From the NCBI GenBank assembly GCA_000403255.2, contig KE159594.1, positions 62,001 through 126,000 of the forward strand: a DNA stretch of 64,000 nt. The letters run 5' to 3'. A program made the position numbers and the translations under genes. The DNA is from Lachnospiraceae bacterium 3-1. GTDB lineage: Bacteria; Bacillota; Clostridia; Lachnospirales; Lachnospiraceae. Below the pieces are notes generated by a model that saw only the letters and a program-made list of their open reading frames with translations, was not told where the DNA came from and ran no database searches. Shown here piece after piece: positions 44,248 to 53,341 of the stretch. Position 1 is the first letter of the stretch. Every line of letters begins with the position of its first letter.

Positions 44248-45564
44248 CTATTCTCTTAAAAATGACAGATGGGATTTGATCTGCTTTTCATATCCATTTT
44301 CGGTGGGCTCATAGAAGATTTCCTCCGTCAAGCCATCTGGCAAATACTGCTGTTTCACATAATGATTTGGAAAATCATGGGCATAGAGATATCCCTGGCC
44401 ATGTCCAAGCTTCTGGGCGCCACGGTAATGAGAATCCTGTAAATGCACCGGAACAGGCGCAGTTTTTGTGGTCTTTACCACTTTCATGGCGCGGCCAATC
44501 GCCAGACAGGACGCATTGCTTTTCGGAGCGCTGGCCACATAGGTAACTGCTTGGGAAAGAATAAGCTGTGCTTCCGGCATACCAATCCGCTCAATTGCCT
44601 GGGCAGCGCTGACTGCCACCACCAATGCATTGGGGTCTGCATTTCCCACATCTTCAGAAGCGCAAATCATAATGCGTCTGGCAATGAATTTGATATCTTC
44701 TCCCGCATAAAGCATTTTCGCAAGGTAATAAACTGCTGCATCCGGGTCAGAGCCCCGCATGCTTTTGATAAAAGCAGAAATGGTATCGTAATGGTTATCT
44801 CCTGTCTTATCATACTGCACCACTCTCTTTTGAATACATTCCGAAGCTACTTCCAAGGTAAGATGAATTTTCCCATCCTCACTCCGGGGTGTGGTAAGCA
44901 CTCCCAATTCTACAGCCGTTAAAGCTGCCCTTGCATCTCCATTTGCCACATCAGCCAAAAATTCCAATGCGTCCTCTTCAAGTACAGCATCATAGCCTCC
45001 CATTCCCTTTTCCTTATCGGTAACCCCACGCAAAAGTATTGTTTTAATATCCTCCTTTTCCAATGGCTTCAATTCAAAAATAACAGACCGGGACAGTAAA
45101 GCTCCATTTACCTCAAAATACGGATTTTCCGTTGTAGCCCCAATCAAAACGATGGTGCCATCCTCCACAAAGGGCAGCAGATAGTCCTGCTGAGATTTAT
45201 TAAAACGGTGAATTTCATCAATAAATAAGATAGTCTTCTTTCCGTACATCCCCTGATTATCCTTTGCCTGACCCACAACCTCTTCCATATCCTTTTTCCC
45301 TGCCGAAGTGGCATTAATCTGAGTAAATTCCGCACTAGTGGTATTGGCAATAACCTTGGCAAGGGTTGTTTTTCCAGTTCCAGGCGGTCCGTAAAAAATA
45401 ATAGAGCTGAGCTTATCCGCTTGAATGGCACGGTACAATAACTTATCTTTTCCTATTATATGCTGCTGCCCTGCTACTTCTTCCAATCTGGCAGGACGCA
45501 AACGGCTGGCCAGGGGAGATTCCTTTTCCTGATTCTTCTCCCTCATATAATCAAATAAATCCAT
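44248..45564 (-). CDS. rarA: Replication-associated recombination protein RarA/MgsA
   Basis: 438 residues, full length. AAA+ core: SRLRPARLEEVAGQQHI, Walker A YGPPGTGKTTLAKVIA, Walker B TILFIDEIHRF, sensor LIGATTENPYFEV; then the C-terminal tetramerisation part (SASEDVGNADPNALV, HLQDSHYRGAQKLGHGQGY). It acts at stalled replication forks. Site AAGGAGGAACC. Alone between the aminotransferase and polysaccharide deacetylase genes. Confidence 0.94.
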   Translation of the reverse strand: MDLFDYMREKNQEKESPLASRLRPARLEEVAGQQHIIGKDKLLYRAIQADKLSSIIFYGPPGTGKTTLAKVIANTTSAEFTQINATSAGKKDMEEVVGQAKDNQGMYGKKTILFIDEIHRFNKSQQDYLLPFVEDGTIVLIGATTENPYFEVNGALLSRSVIFELKPLEKEDIKTILLRGVTDKEKGMGGYDAVLEEDALEFLADVANGDARAALTAVELGVLTTPRSEDGKIHLTLEVASECIQKRVVQYDKTGDNHYDTISAFIKSMRGSDPDAAVYYLAKMLYAGEDIKFIARRIMICASEDVGNADPNALVVAVSAAQAIERIGMPEAQLILSQAVTYVASAPKSNASCLAIGRAMKVVKTTKTAPVPVHLQDSHYRGAQKLGHGQGYLYAHDFPNHYVKQQYLPDGLTEEIFYEPTENGYEKQIKSHLSFLRE

Positions 45565-45707
45565 GGAGGTTCCTCCTTATCTCTTTGTGATTTCAGCCAG
45601 CGCATCCTCTTTCTTCCTCTTCGCCCGCTGGCCTTGTGGTCAGCTTTCATCATACCACGTTGGAAAGAATCCGTCACCTATTTCTTTTTCACCCAAAAGC
45701 AGCGTAC

Positions 45708-46454
45708 TCATTCAAACAAAAGCTGATCCACGGTTACAAATTCATATCCCTGTTTTTGCAAAGTGTCTATAATTTCCATAGCTGCTGTAACCGATGTCTC
45801 ATACCCATCATGCATCAAAATAATATCATTTTCCTGTACATTCTTAAGGACCTTCTCTACAATTTTGGCATGGTTCTGACTGGACCAGTCTAAAGTATCC
45901 ACATCCCAGAGCACCTCAACCATATTTACTTCACAGTCCAGCTTCTCATGCCAGTCTCCAAAGGGCGGCCGCAAATAAGAAGGATATAATCCAGTAATTC
46001 CGTAAATCAGCTCATTGGTTCGACCTACCTGATTACACGCCTGCTCCATGGGCAATTTACTCAACTGTTCATGCTTATAAGAATGATTTCCTATCAAGTG
46101 TCCATCCTCCTGAATCTGTTTTACAATCTCAGGATATTTCTCTACCTCCTGTCCTAAGAGAAAAAAGGTTGCTTTCACATTCCGCTCCTTCAATGCCACA
46201 AGCATTTCTGGCGTATACTGAGGATGAGGCCCGTCATCAAAGGTAAGTGCGATCTTCTTCTTTTCCCCAGATACATTTTCTTCCTGGGCAGCGCCAGATG
46301 CCTGCCTTATCGTCTCCAAGCCCCCGGCCGCTGTTTTTAGACCCTGCTGCAGTTTGGCTCCCTTTCCTGTTCCAGTGATTACCATGAGAAACAAAAAACA
46401 AACGCAGCATACATCAAACATCAGACACTTTTTCCATATGTTTTTTCCCTTCAT
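45708..46454 (-). CDS. Polysaccharide deacetylase (NodB domain), secreted or anchored
   Basis: 248 residues. An N-terminal hydrophobic segment (residues 12-28) is a signal or anchor. NodB motifs: TFDDGPHPQYT (catalytic and metal Asp), GNHSYKHEQL (metal His pair), RPPFGDW, WDVDTLDW and IILMHDGYE. Members remove acetyl groups from peptidoglycan GlcNAc or related polymers outside the cell; exact substrate not known. Not clearly in an operon; the GntR/membrane-protein pair ends 41 nt upstream. Confidence 0.92.
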   Translation of the reverse strand: MKGKNIWKKCLMFDVCCVCFLFLMVITGTGKGAKLQQGLKTAAGGLETIRQASGAAQEENVSGEKKKIALTFDDGPHPQYTPEMLVALKERNVKATFFLLGQEVEKYPEIVKQIQEDGHLIGNHSYKHEQLSKLPMEQACNQVGRTNELIYGITGLYPSYLRPPFGDWHEKLDCEVNMVEVLWDVDTLDWSSQNHAKIVEKVLKNVQENDIILMHDGYETSVTAAMEIIDTLQKQGYEFVTVDQLLFE

Positions 46455-46495
46455 CTATTGAATACTCCACAGATATTTCCCTAAAATATATGATA

Positions 46496-47914
46496 TCAGG
46501 GCTGTATTTTATTCAGAATATCTCTGGTTATCTTCTCATCATTGCTCCCTAGCAAGTACCATTTTCCATCTGTACTTTCAATCATAAGAAATGGCGGCTC
46601 TTTAGGATTTAAGCAGACCTTAAAATCCCTTCGGTAAGTATCACTATAGAAATCGCCTTTCTTCACTGTTTTCATTCCCGTTCCACTTTGCCGTCTGATT
46701 TCAGGTTCCTCCTCCAATAAAATTATTTGCTCCATATCCTCCTGATTAATCTGATACACTGCTTTCCAATGCTTTGCTGTCAGTGTCCCATCTTCATAAT
46801 AAAGTGTCACAGGGGTAAATTCTTCCAAAATACTCCATCCACAGGCTCCAAAGGTACCGCCAATGATAGCAATCCATAAGAGAATAAAAGCGCATTTTAT
46901 TCCAGGCTTCGCCATATTGCAGGTAATCCCGATACCGGCCCGCTGCTCTACCATCATGCGGCTGTCGCTCTTATTATAGTAAAACATTCCCCAAATCCAG
47001 TATTTGTCATCATCCTCTTGGGCCAAACATTCCTGTGCCAAATATTTTTTACTGGTTTCATCCATCCTTTTCCAATAATAAACTATCGCCCCTATACTAG
47101 CCATTCCAAATATCAGACTTACCACCCCCACCAGCCAGGGAAACCATTGGGCAGGCACATAAAAGGAAGCTAAGATTGCCCAATTAAATACTCCTGTCAG
47201 CCAAACCAAAAGGGTACATAACCGCCCCCAGTAATACTTGCGTATTTCCGCTACCTGCAAATTCACCTGACTGTTATAAGTAAACACCTTTGTCCTCTGC
47301 TTTTCATAAAATTTCAAATATAGGGGAAAACACCATGCCGCCCCTGCAACAGATATCAAGATTACTTCGCAAATCCAAAGCTCTGGCAGCCATGGACAGG
47401 GCCACAAACAGTACAGAAATAGCTCAGCAATCGGTGCAAGCAGGGTAAATACACAGCCAGCATACAGGCTCTTTTTGGATATCTGTGGCTTATCTGCTCC
47501 TGCTGCTGTCACATCAATCAGTATTTCATCTTCCCTTTTCTGGATTTCACTTTCCGGCAGAGATGCAAAATACTTCTGCTTCTGTTCTTTCATTCTTTTA
47601 TTTGCCCTCTGAAAAGGGAACATGAAATAAATAATCGAAAAAAATGTCCATACCATCATCCCAGTAATTACCAGCGACTCATGTTCCGGTAACAGTGTCA
47701 AAAAAAACATCAGCAGACAAACCAGCAGGGCCCTTTTTAATTCCTTTTTATAAATTCTCTTTATTTCCAATATCTCGGACTGCTCTCTTGCTCCGTTCCA
47801 CAATGTAATTCCAAACTGCGTCCCATTTTTTTCACTTTCCAAAAACCAACATGCCCCAAACATCATGGGCAGTACTGGCAGCATACAGACTGTCATAACA
47901 ATTTTCATTGCCAT
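46496..47914 (-). CDS. DUF1648/DUF5808-type membrane protein in a ytrA-type operon
   Basis: About 472 residues with 9-10 membrane helices. The middle has the YWIWGMFYYNKSD and VEQRAGIGITCNMAKPG patterns of DUF5808, and an ASFYVPAQWFPWLVGV region like DUF1648. The C-terminal about 120 residues form a soluble domain. It starts behind AGGAGG at 47914, following a YtrA-type regulator by 58 nt. Such proteins accompany GntR regulators in Firmicutes (for example the SdpI-like group) and are thought to be involved in stress or immunity to peptides; here inferred. Confidence 0.8.
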   Translation of the reverse strand: MAMKIVMTVCMLPVLPMMFGACWFLESEKNGTQFGITLWNGAREQSEILEIKRIYKKELKRALLVCLLMFFLTLLPEHESLVITGMMVWTFFSIIYFMFPFQRANKRMKEQKQKYFASLPESEIQKREDEILIDVTAAGADKPQISKKSLYAGCVFTLLAPIAELFLYCLWPCPWLPELWICEVILISVAGAAWCFPLYLKFYEKQRTKVFTYNSQVNLQVAEIRKYYWGRLCTLLVWLTGVFNWAILASFYVPAQWFPWLVGVVSLIFGMASIGAIVYYWKRMDETSKKYLAQECLAQEDDDKYWIWGMFYYNKSDSRMMVEQRAGIGITCNMAKPGIKCAFILLWIAIIGGTFGACGWSILEEFTPVTLYYEDGTLTAKHWKAVYQINQEDMEQIILLEEEPEIRRQSGTGMKTVKKGDFYSDTYRRDFKVCLNPKEPPFLMIESTDGKWYLLGSNDEKITRDILNKIQP

Positions 47915-47972
47915 AAGCGACCTCCTATCCCTATCCAAAAAATCTTAAGTTTTCGTTATAGATAAAGAAATA

Positions 47973-48338
47973 TTATCTCCCATAAATTTCCCTACACAGC
48001 TGCAAAAATTCCTCCTGAGAAATTCCAGCAGTCTTTGCCTCTGCTGTCAACACCTCCAGTTCTTTTTTTATCTTCTTTTCTACCGCCTTCTTCTTACCAC
48101 TGGCACACTGAACCACGGCGCCATTACGCCTGTCTGTGATAATATATCCTTCCTGTTTTAAAAGCTGATATGCTTTGTTCACAGTCATTGTATTGATTCC
48201 CACTTCCTGGGCCAGAGCCCGAATAGTTGGAAGCCTGTCGCCATCCATAAAAATCCCATCTGCCACTGCCTGCACAATCTGGTCTCGAATTTGCTGATAG
48301 ATGGGCACGCTGCTTGCAAAATCCAGTTTCATTATCAT
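47973..48338 (-). CDS. YtrA-type GntR family transcriptional regulator
   Basis: 121 residues. N-terminal winged HTH (SSVPIYQQIRDQIVQAVADGIFMDGDRLPTIRALAQEVGINTMTVNKAYQLLKQEGYIITDRRNG) with only a short C-terminal tail. First gene of an operon with the DUF1648/5808-type membrane protein. A 35-bp palindrome covers its -10. Start at the ATG at 48338 (AAGGTGG). Confidence 0.92.
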   Translation of the reverse strand: MIMKLDFASSVPIYQQIRDQIVQAVADGIFMDGDRLPTIRALAQEVGINTMTVNKAYQLLKQEGYIITDRRNGAVVQCASGKKKAVEKKIKKELEVLTAEAKTAGISQEEFLQLCREIYGR

Positions 48339-48357
48339 AGATCAGTTTCCACCTTTG

Positions 48358-48403
48358 CCTTATTTGTATTATTTAGTATAATACAAATAAGGCAAAAAAA
48401 CAA
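48358..48403 (-). promoter_or_regulatory. Promoter and operator of the second ytrA-type operon
   Basis: Perfect 14-bp arms CCTTATTTGTATTA (48358-48371) and TAATACAAATAAGG (48379-48392) around TTTAGTA. The minus-strand -10 TATACT (48375-48380) lies in it, with a weak -35 TTGTTT (48398-48403) at 17 bp. Typical autorepression layout. Confidence 0.75.
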
Positions 48404-48412
48404 GAAAAAAAA

Positions 48413-48455
48413 TGTATGAAAGAATCACACCTGCAACAGCGTATTCTTTCATACA
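48413..48455 (-). terminator. Terminator of the glycosyltransferase gene
   Basis: TGTATGAAAGAAT and ATTCTTTCATACA form a 13-bp stem, followed on the minus strand by a run of T. Confidence 0.85.
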
Positions 48456-48499
48456 ATCTTTGTGTCACCAAGGGTATCCTGAATTTTGGGATAACATTC

Positions 48500-49516
48500 C
48501 TAATTAAATCCAACTACTTTCTGCGATATCTTATAGGCCGCAACCGAAATCTTTCTTCCTCCCTTTCCTGGTAAATTCATGGCCTGCCCCATAATTCCAT
48601 TCCGCAAATGCCAAAACAGACGAATATCATAATTCTTCAGATATTTCCACAGCTCCCGCTTTTTCTCCAAATTCTCCTTCGTCCCAGAACGAATTAGCAT
48701 AATCGTAGAAACAACCGTAATAATTTCCAGATAATTAAACATATATTTCCGAAGTCTGCGATTTGGCAATTTCCACAAGTCCACGGTTTCCACCATAATT
48801 TTATTTACCTTAATCTGCTGGTCAATCCGCTGAATCATCACCTTCTCATTCACTGACTGGTCCTCCCTGCCAATATAATAACGGTAAAAATCCACATTCA
48901 GATAATACATATTTTTTACATGGGGCAATGGCACATAAACAAAAAGATTATCCACATAAAAAGTGTGCTTGGGCAGCTCCAGTCCACATTCCCGCAGCAG
49001 CTGGGTACGATAAATCACAGAATGCATCAAAATATACTGGCCCTTGCGGAAATGCTTCGCCTCATTCCAGCTGAAAATTTTATTTTCTGGCAAGGTTCCT
49101 GTATACTTCATTACCCTTTTATGTCTTGCCCCTTCCTTTTCATATACAAAATTGCTGATTAACATATCAAGAACAGTCTTTCCTCCGGACAATTCCCGCA
49201 AAGTGGAAAGAATCTTCTGGTATGCTTCGGCATCCACCCAATCATCGCTGTCCACCACCTTAAAATATAACCCAGAGGCATTGCGAATACCAGCATTCAC
49301 CGCTTCTCCATGACCTCCATTTTCTTGATGAACCGCCTTTACAATCGTTGGATATTTTTGGGCATAACTGTCTGCAATCTCGGCTGTGCGGTCTGTAGAA
49401 CCATCATCTACCACGATAACCTCTACATCTTCTCCTCCAATCAACAGGGATTCAATACAATGTTCCATATAATCCTGTGAATTATAGCTTGGGATTACAA
49501 TTGATAATAACTTCAT
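48500..49516 (-). CDS. Family 2 glycosyltransferase
   Basis: 338 residues, GT-A fold. LSIVIPSYNSQDYMEHCIESLL, VIVVDDGSTDRTAEIAD, and the metal-binding VDSDDWVDAEAY. The C-terminal third is basic with hydrophobic patches, which may sit at the membrane face. It adds sugars to a cell-wall or lipid-linked polymer; donor and acceptor not identifiable. Site AAAGGAGAAAAG. Monocistronic, with a promoter at 49635-49663 and a strong terminator. Confidence 0.92.
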   Translation of the reverse strand: MKLLSIVIPSYNSQDYMEHCIESLLIGGEDVEVIVVDDGSTDRTAEIADSYAQKYPTIVKAVHQENGGHGEAVNAGIRNASGLYFKVVDSDDWVDAEAYQKILSTLRELSGGKTVLDMLISNFVYEKEGARHKRVMKYTGTLPENKIFSWNEAKHFRKGQYILMHSVIYRTQLLRECGLELPKHTFYVDNLFVYVPLPHVKNMYYLNVDFYRYYIGREDQSVNEKVMIQRIDQQIKVNKIMVETVDLWKLPNRRLRKYMFNYLEIITVVSTIMLIRSGTKENLEKKRELWKYLKNYDIRLFWHLRNGIMGQAMNLPGKGGRKISVAAYKISQKVVGFN

Positions 49517-49634
49517 TACTTTTCTCCTTTTTGAAATCTTAGCCAGCTTTTTCTTCTGTCACTGTCTTATTAGTTTTCACACAAATTTCTTCTATTACTC
49601 TAGCGATTAAATGCCAATCACAAAATTCTCTATC

Positions 49635-49663
49635 ATTATACACATACTGCCAAAAATAAGCAA
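49635..49663 (-). promoter_or_regulatory. Promoter of the glycosyltransferase gene
   Basis: Minus-strand TTGCTT (49658-49663), 17-bp spacer, TATAAT (49635-49640); leader of about 110 nt. Confidence 0.6.
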
Positions 49664-49815
49664 ATTTTTCCTTCATATTTTCTTCAAAGATTTCTATACA
49701 AAAACATTACAAGAAAAAAATTTGTTCATATATTCTTTACACAATTCTCATATTATGAACACATCACAGTCACATTTCATGGATATACTAGATAACATAA
49801 AAGAAAACATTACTT

Positions 49816-49938
49816 TTATTTTTGAATATCTTTTTCATAGCCTTGCCAAAAGGCAAGGTCCTCCCGCTTATACAGTGTATCCTCACTTTTTATAATATAT
49901 ATCTTTTTCATATGAAAGCCGGTGCGACATTTCTGCAT
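49816..49938 (-). CDS. Possible small protein, 40 residues
   Basis: A short open frame between mutY and the glycosyltransferase: MQKCRTGFHMKKIYIIKSED, then TLYKREDLAFWQGYEKDIQK. It has a GAGGAG site, but only 3 nt from the ATG, and the site sits in a hairpin (49917-49943). Composition is protein-like, but no family is recognised. It could be chance. The remaining 49517-50023 interval holds the promoter and two hairpins. Confidence 0.3.
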   Translation of the reverse strand: MQKCRTGFHMKKIYIIKSEDTLYKREDLAFWQGYEKDIQK

Positions 49939-49953
49939 CGGCTCCTCTTTTTT
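49917..49953 (+). terminator. Rho-independent terminator-like hairpin on the plus strand
   Basis: AGCCGGTGC (49917-49925) pairs with GCATCGGCT (49935-49943), followed by CCTCTTTTTT. No plus-strand gene is evident upstream. Confidence 0.5.
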
Positions 49954-49970
49954 CAGACATTCCCAAAGCA

Positions 49971-50021
49971 CGTCTTACCATTACTTTCTAGCTCCCCAGC
50001 AGACAGTAATGGTAAGACACG
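49971..50021 (-). terminator. Stem-loop after mutY
   Basis: GTCTTACCATTACT and AGTAATGGTAAGAC form a 14-bp stem immediately after the mutY stop; no T-tract. Confidence 0.55.
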
Positions 50022-50023
50022 AT

Positions 50024-51079
50024 CTAAACCAAATATTTCATGTAAGCGCCAAAAGCCGCAGGAATTGGATATCTCTCCTGTGACTCTGCAGTTTCCACAA
50101 ACAACATATTGCCTTTTTCTTCGGAAAGCTCGTCTACCCGAACAACATATCCCGTCATATGCCACTCCACATGGGAAAAAATATGCTTTGCTGGTTCCAG
50201 TTTTTGGATACGAATCGGGGACAAATTCTGCTCCTTCGCCCAAATCACCGCTTCCTTTTCGCTCAGATGTCCACTGGTATTGGGCAACTCATACATCCCT
50301 GCCAAAAGCCCTTTGGCTGGTCTTTTGCGGAGTACTATTTTTTCCCCATCCCGAATAATGAATACTGTTTTTTCTTCTATTTTCCTTGGTTTCGCCTTGG
50401 TTTTCACCGGAATTTCTGCCCAAAGATTCTGCTTTTTTGTTTCACAAAATTCCTGCCACGGACATTTTTCGCACAGGGGCGCACCATTAGGCAGACAAAC
50501 CGTAGCTCCTAATTCCATTAAGGATTGATTAAAGGCGCTGGCATGATTCTTAGGTATGATTTTCTGTAGCGCTTGTTCCGTCTTTGTGCGGAACGACTGT
50601 TTCATAATATCAGAACGATCCGCCGATACCCTGGTAATTACTCGCAAAACATTTCCATCTACCGCCGGAACAGGGATTCCGTAGGCAATTGAGGCAATGG
50701 CTCCTGCGGTATAATGACCAATTCCCTTTAATTTTAAAAGCTGCTCATAATCTGCCGGAAGTTTCCCTTCATACTTCTCCATAACCTGCTGGGCTGCTGC
50801 CTGCATGTTCCGTACCCGGTTATAATATCCAAGACCTTCCCAGAGCTTTAACAGTTTTTCCTCCTGACACTGGGCCAGGGCGCCTACATCAGGCAAGGCT
50901 AACAAAAAGCGTTCAAAATATGGCTTTACCGCTTCCACTCTGGTCTGCTGCAGCATAATTTCTGATACCCAGACGCGATAGGGAGTGGGCGCCTCCCGCC
51001 AGGGCAGCGTTCTTGCGTTTCCCTGAAACCATTGAAGTAGCGGTTCAACAATTTTTTCTAATGGAAAATTCTCTATCAT
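50024..51079 (-). CDS. mutY: A/G-specific adenine glycosylase
   Basis: 351 residues. Catalytic Glu in the N-terminal MLQQTRVEAV region, helix-hairpin-helix LKLKGIGHYTAGAIASIAYG with the Asp in PAVDGNVLRVI, four-cysteine iron-sulfur motif in CLPNGAPLCEKCPWQEFC, and a C-terminal NUDIX-like domain (KPAKHIFSHVEWHMTGYVV). It removes adenine opposite 8-oxoguanine. Start at 51079 (AGAGGA); an earlier ATG at 51115 has no site. Follows the racemase gene by 66 nt. Confidence 0.94.
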   Translation of the reverse strand: MIENFPLEKIVEPLLQWFQGNARTLPWREAPTPYRVWVSEIMLQQTRVEAVKPYFERFLLALPDVGALAQCQEEKLLKLWEGLGYYNRVRNMQAAAQQVMEKYEGKLPADYEQLLKLKGIGHYTAGAIASIAYGIPVPAVDGNVLRVITRVSADRSDIMKQSFRTKTEQALQKIIPKNHASAFNQSLMELGATVCLPNGAPLCEKCPWQEFCETKKQNLWAEIPVKTKAKPRKIEEKTVFIIRDGEKIVLRKRPAKGLLAGMYELPNTSGHLSEKEAVIWAKEQNLSPIRIQKLEPAKHIFSHVEWHMTGYVVRVDELSEEKGNMLFVETAESQERYPIPAAFGAYMKYLV

Positions 51080-51145
51080 ATCATTCCTCTGCTTTAGTGA
51101 TTTATTCTTGTTCATTATAACTGAATTTTGGAAATTTGGCTACTA

Positions 51146-52264
51146 TTAAACCGCCACTCGCTCCAACCGTTCTCCCATTCTACTTAAAATTTCATTACTG
51201 ATGGTTCCGGCCCATCCAGCCATATCCTCTGCGCGGATTTCTATCTCCCCAGATTTTCCAATCAAAACAGCCGCGTCTCCAGGCTTTACCTGTTCCATTC
51301 CACTAAAATCCACAAGCATCTGATCCATACAGATACGTCCAATGATGGGAGCAATTTTCCCATTGCAAAGGACCTGACCCCGATTTGACAAATTACGCGG
51401 AATACCGTCTGCATATCCAATAGACAAAATGCCAATTTTGTGATTTCTATTTGCGCAATATGCAAGCCCATACCCAGCGCTTTCTCCCTGATACAGCATT
51501 TTCACACTCTCCACCCTGGCTTTTAAGGATAATACTGGTTTTAGCTTGACAGATGCATTTACCTTATCCTGCTTACCACTTAAAATCCCATATAAAGCAA
51601 TTCCGGCCCTGGCATAATCAAAGCATAATTCAGAATAATTTAAAATACCATAGCTTCCCTGTAAATGTTGTTTAAATCCATGGATTCCCCTTCGGTGAAG
51701 CTCTTCTACCACATACTCAAAATGGTGAATTTGTTCCAGCGTATACGCTTGCTCTCTGGCATCTTTGCCGTCTGACACACACAAATGAGAATAAATTCCA
51801 GTCACTGTTAGATTCGGCATCTGAAATATTTTTACAATTTCTTCCACATTTTCCCACCATTCTCCCAGGCGGTGCATTCCTGTATCAATGCCTACATGAA
51901 CCGTGAATTTTCGCCCGTCATTTTGTAGTTCCCTTGCATAATTTCCATCCACCACCGTTTGGATCAAATGGTATGTAATCAAGTCTTCAAATTGCTCTGG
52001 ATGCGTGTATGAAAGCACAAGAATTTCTCCAGTAATTCCCTCCTGACGCAGCTTTATGCCCTCAGCAGCAGAGGCCACACAAAAGCTTTGGATTCCCTGC
52101 TCCTGTAATGCCTTAGAAATCAACGCCGCTCCATGTCCATAAGCATTTGCTTTTACGGCCGGCATCAAAGCGCATCCTGATGGAAGTAACGAACGGAACT
52201 CCTCTACATTATGTTTCAAATGTTCTATATTAAGCTCAATCCATGCACGTCCTTTTTGATACAT
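51146..52264 (-). CDS. vanT: VanT-type serine/alanine racemase, racemase domain only
   Basis: 372 residues, PLP alanine-racemase fold. PLP Lys38 (MPAVKANAYGHG) and the second catalytic region ICMDQMLVDFSG; GILSIGYADGIPRNLSNRG is VanT-like. At the C-terminus TISNEILSR puts Asn357 where alanine racemases have Tyr (TINYE); in VanT enzymes Asn at this place favours serine (family knowledge). It lies 11 nt after an acyltransferase-like membrane protein and a vanG-type ligase, so D-Ser supply for a modified peptidoglycan is likely. In known vanG clusters the membrane and racemase domains are one protein. It could also serve as a plain alanine racemase. Confidence 0.85.
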   Translation of the reverse strand: MYQKGRAWIELNIEHLKHNVEEFRSLLPSGCALMPAVKANAYGHGAALISKALQEQGIQSFCVASAAEGIKLRQEGITGEILVLSYTHPEQFEDLITYHLIQTVVDGNYARELQNDGRKFTVHVGIDTGMHRLGEWWENVEEIVKIFQMPNLTVTGIYSHLCVSDGKDAREQAYTLEQIHHFEYVVEELHRRGIHGFKQHLQGSYGILNYSELCFDYARAGIALYGILSGKQDKVNASVKLKPVLSLKARVESVKMLYQGESAGYGLAYCANRNHKIGILSIGYADGIPRNLSNRGQVLCNGKIAPIIGRICMDQMLVDFSGMEQVKPGDAAVLIGKSGEIEIRAEDMAGWAGTISNEILSRMGERLERVAV

Positions 52265-52275
52265 CCTCTCACCTC

Positions 52276-53310
52276 TCATGTTCTGTTTTTCATAAATTCC
52301 ATCATTTTTGCTGTTACAAAAGAAAGAACCAACGACACTGCACAAACTGTCAAATAATGAACCAGCGACTGCTTTACAAACAAGTCTGTCATTTTCACTG
52401 CATCTGCTGCCCCACGCACCAGAATAATACTAATTGGATGGATGATATAAACACACATGGACAAATCCCTGGCCAATGCAAAGGAAGTCACATCCATAGA
52501 AAGCAACAGTTCAAAGAGGAAAAACATCACAGGAATTAACAAAAGATACATGCTGTTATGCTTCTGCCATTCCATCGTAAAGGTTAGAAATCCTTCTCCC
52601 AACATACCTGCCATAGATATCAGCAATCCAAGGGCTGCTTTGCGTGTAACCATTTCCAACTTCCCATTGGCAATCACAACACCCATCCACAAGTAAATTG
52701 GTGCAAAGAAAATCCCATTCCTGGTATAAGAGCTAATACCAAAAATTCCTTCATAAAAGGTCTTAAGAACCGGAGCCTGACTGACTAGCTGATAATAACT
52801 GTCTCCTGCTGTTCCCACCACATAAAGGAGAAAAGTAATCAAAGATATGGTCAGAGGGCTAAAACAATGCATCATCCCAATTAACAGCAAGCACCCCATC
52901 AAAACTGCTGGAAGATACCAAAGATGATAAAAGGTTCCATCAAAAAATATTTCCTTTAACCACTCCCATGGACTATCACTCCACTGTTTCGCATAAATTT
53001 TCACTGGCAAATACAAAAGAATTGCTGCACCATATAAAATAATTGTTTTTTGTAGAAACTTTCTCACTTTTAAGGATGCCGTTTCCGCTTTATTTGAAGT
53101 GCGGCCCTGAAATTTCTGATAGGGCGCCAACACAAAAAAACCTGTTACCATCAAAAAGAACGGAACTCCCACCCTTCCCATACAGTAAGTCACAAGAAAA
53201 TCCCCTGTCTCACTGAAAGACTGCAGTGGTCCTGTGTGAATTGCAACAATAAACAATGCCGCAACCAAGCGAAACTGATCAATCGCCCCATAATTTTTTC
53301 TCTGTCTCAT
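52276..53310 (-). CDS. Acyltransferase_3-like membrane protein, VanT membrane domain equivalent
   Basis: 344 residues with about ten membrane helices. N-terminus IDQFRLVAALFIVAIHTGPL and VGVPFFLMVTGFFVLAPYQ match the Acyltransferase_3 fold that forms the N-terminal half of VanT. It is encoded directly between the vanG-type ligase and the separate racemase, with 31 and 11 nt gaps. Together the two proteins (344 plus 372) equal the length of one VanT. In VanT this part is thought to import L-Ser. Here it is a separate protein. No catalytic function can be demonstrated from sequence. Confidence 0.85.
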   Translation of the reverse strand: MRQRKNYGAIDQFRLVAALFIVAIHTGPLQSFSETGDFLVTYCMGRVGVPFFLMVTGFFVLAPYQKFQGRTSNKAETASLKVRKFLQKTIILYGAAILLYLPVKIYAKQWSDSPWEWLKEIFFDGTFYHLWYLPAVLMGCLLLIGMMHCFSPLTISLITFLLYVVGTAGDSYYQLVSQAPVLKTFYEGIFGISSYTRNGIFFAPIYLWMGVVIANGKLEMVTRKAALGLLISMAGMLGEGFLTFTMEWQKHNSMYLLLIPVMFFLFELLLSMDVTSFALARDLSMCVYIIHPISIILVRGAADAVKMTDLFVKQSLVHYLTVCAVSLVLSFVTAKMMEFMKNRT

Positions 53311-53341
53311 GATTCCTCCACTTCATACATCAAGCGCCCTC

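Noticed and set aside
49611-49895. 94-codon plus-strand frame in the intergenic region after the glycosyltransferase
   Set aside because: AT-rich, no ribosome site at any ATG, and it crosses the glycosyltransferase promoter.
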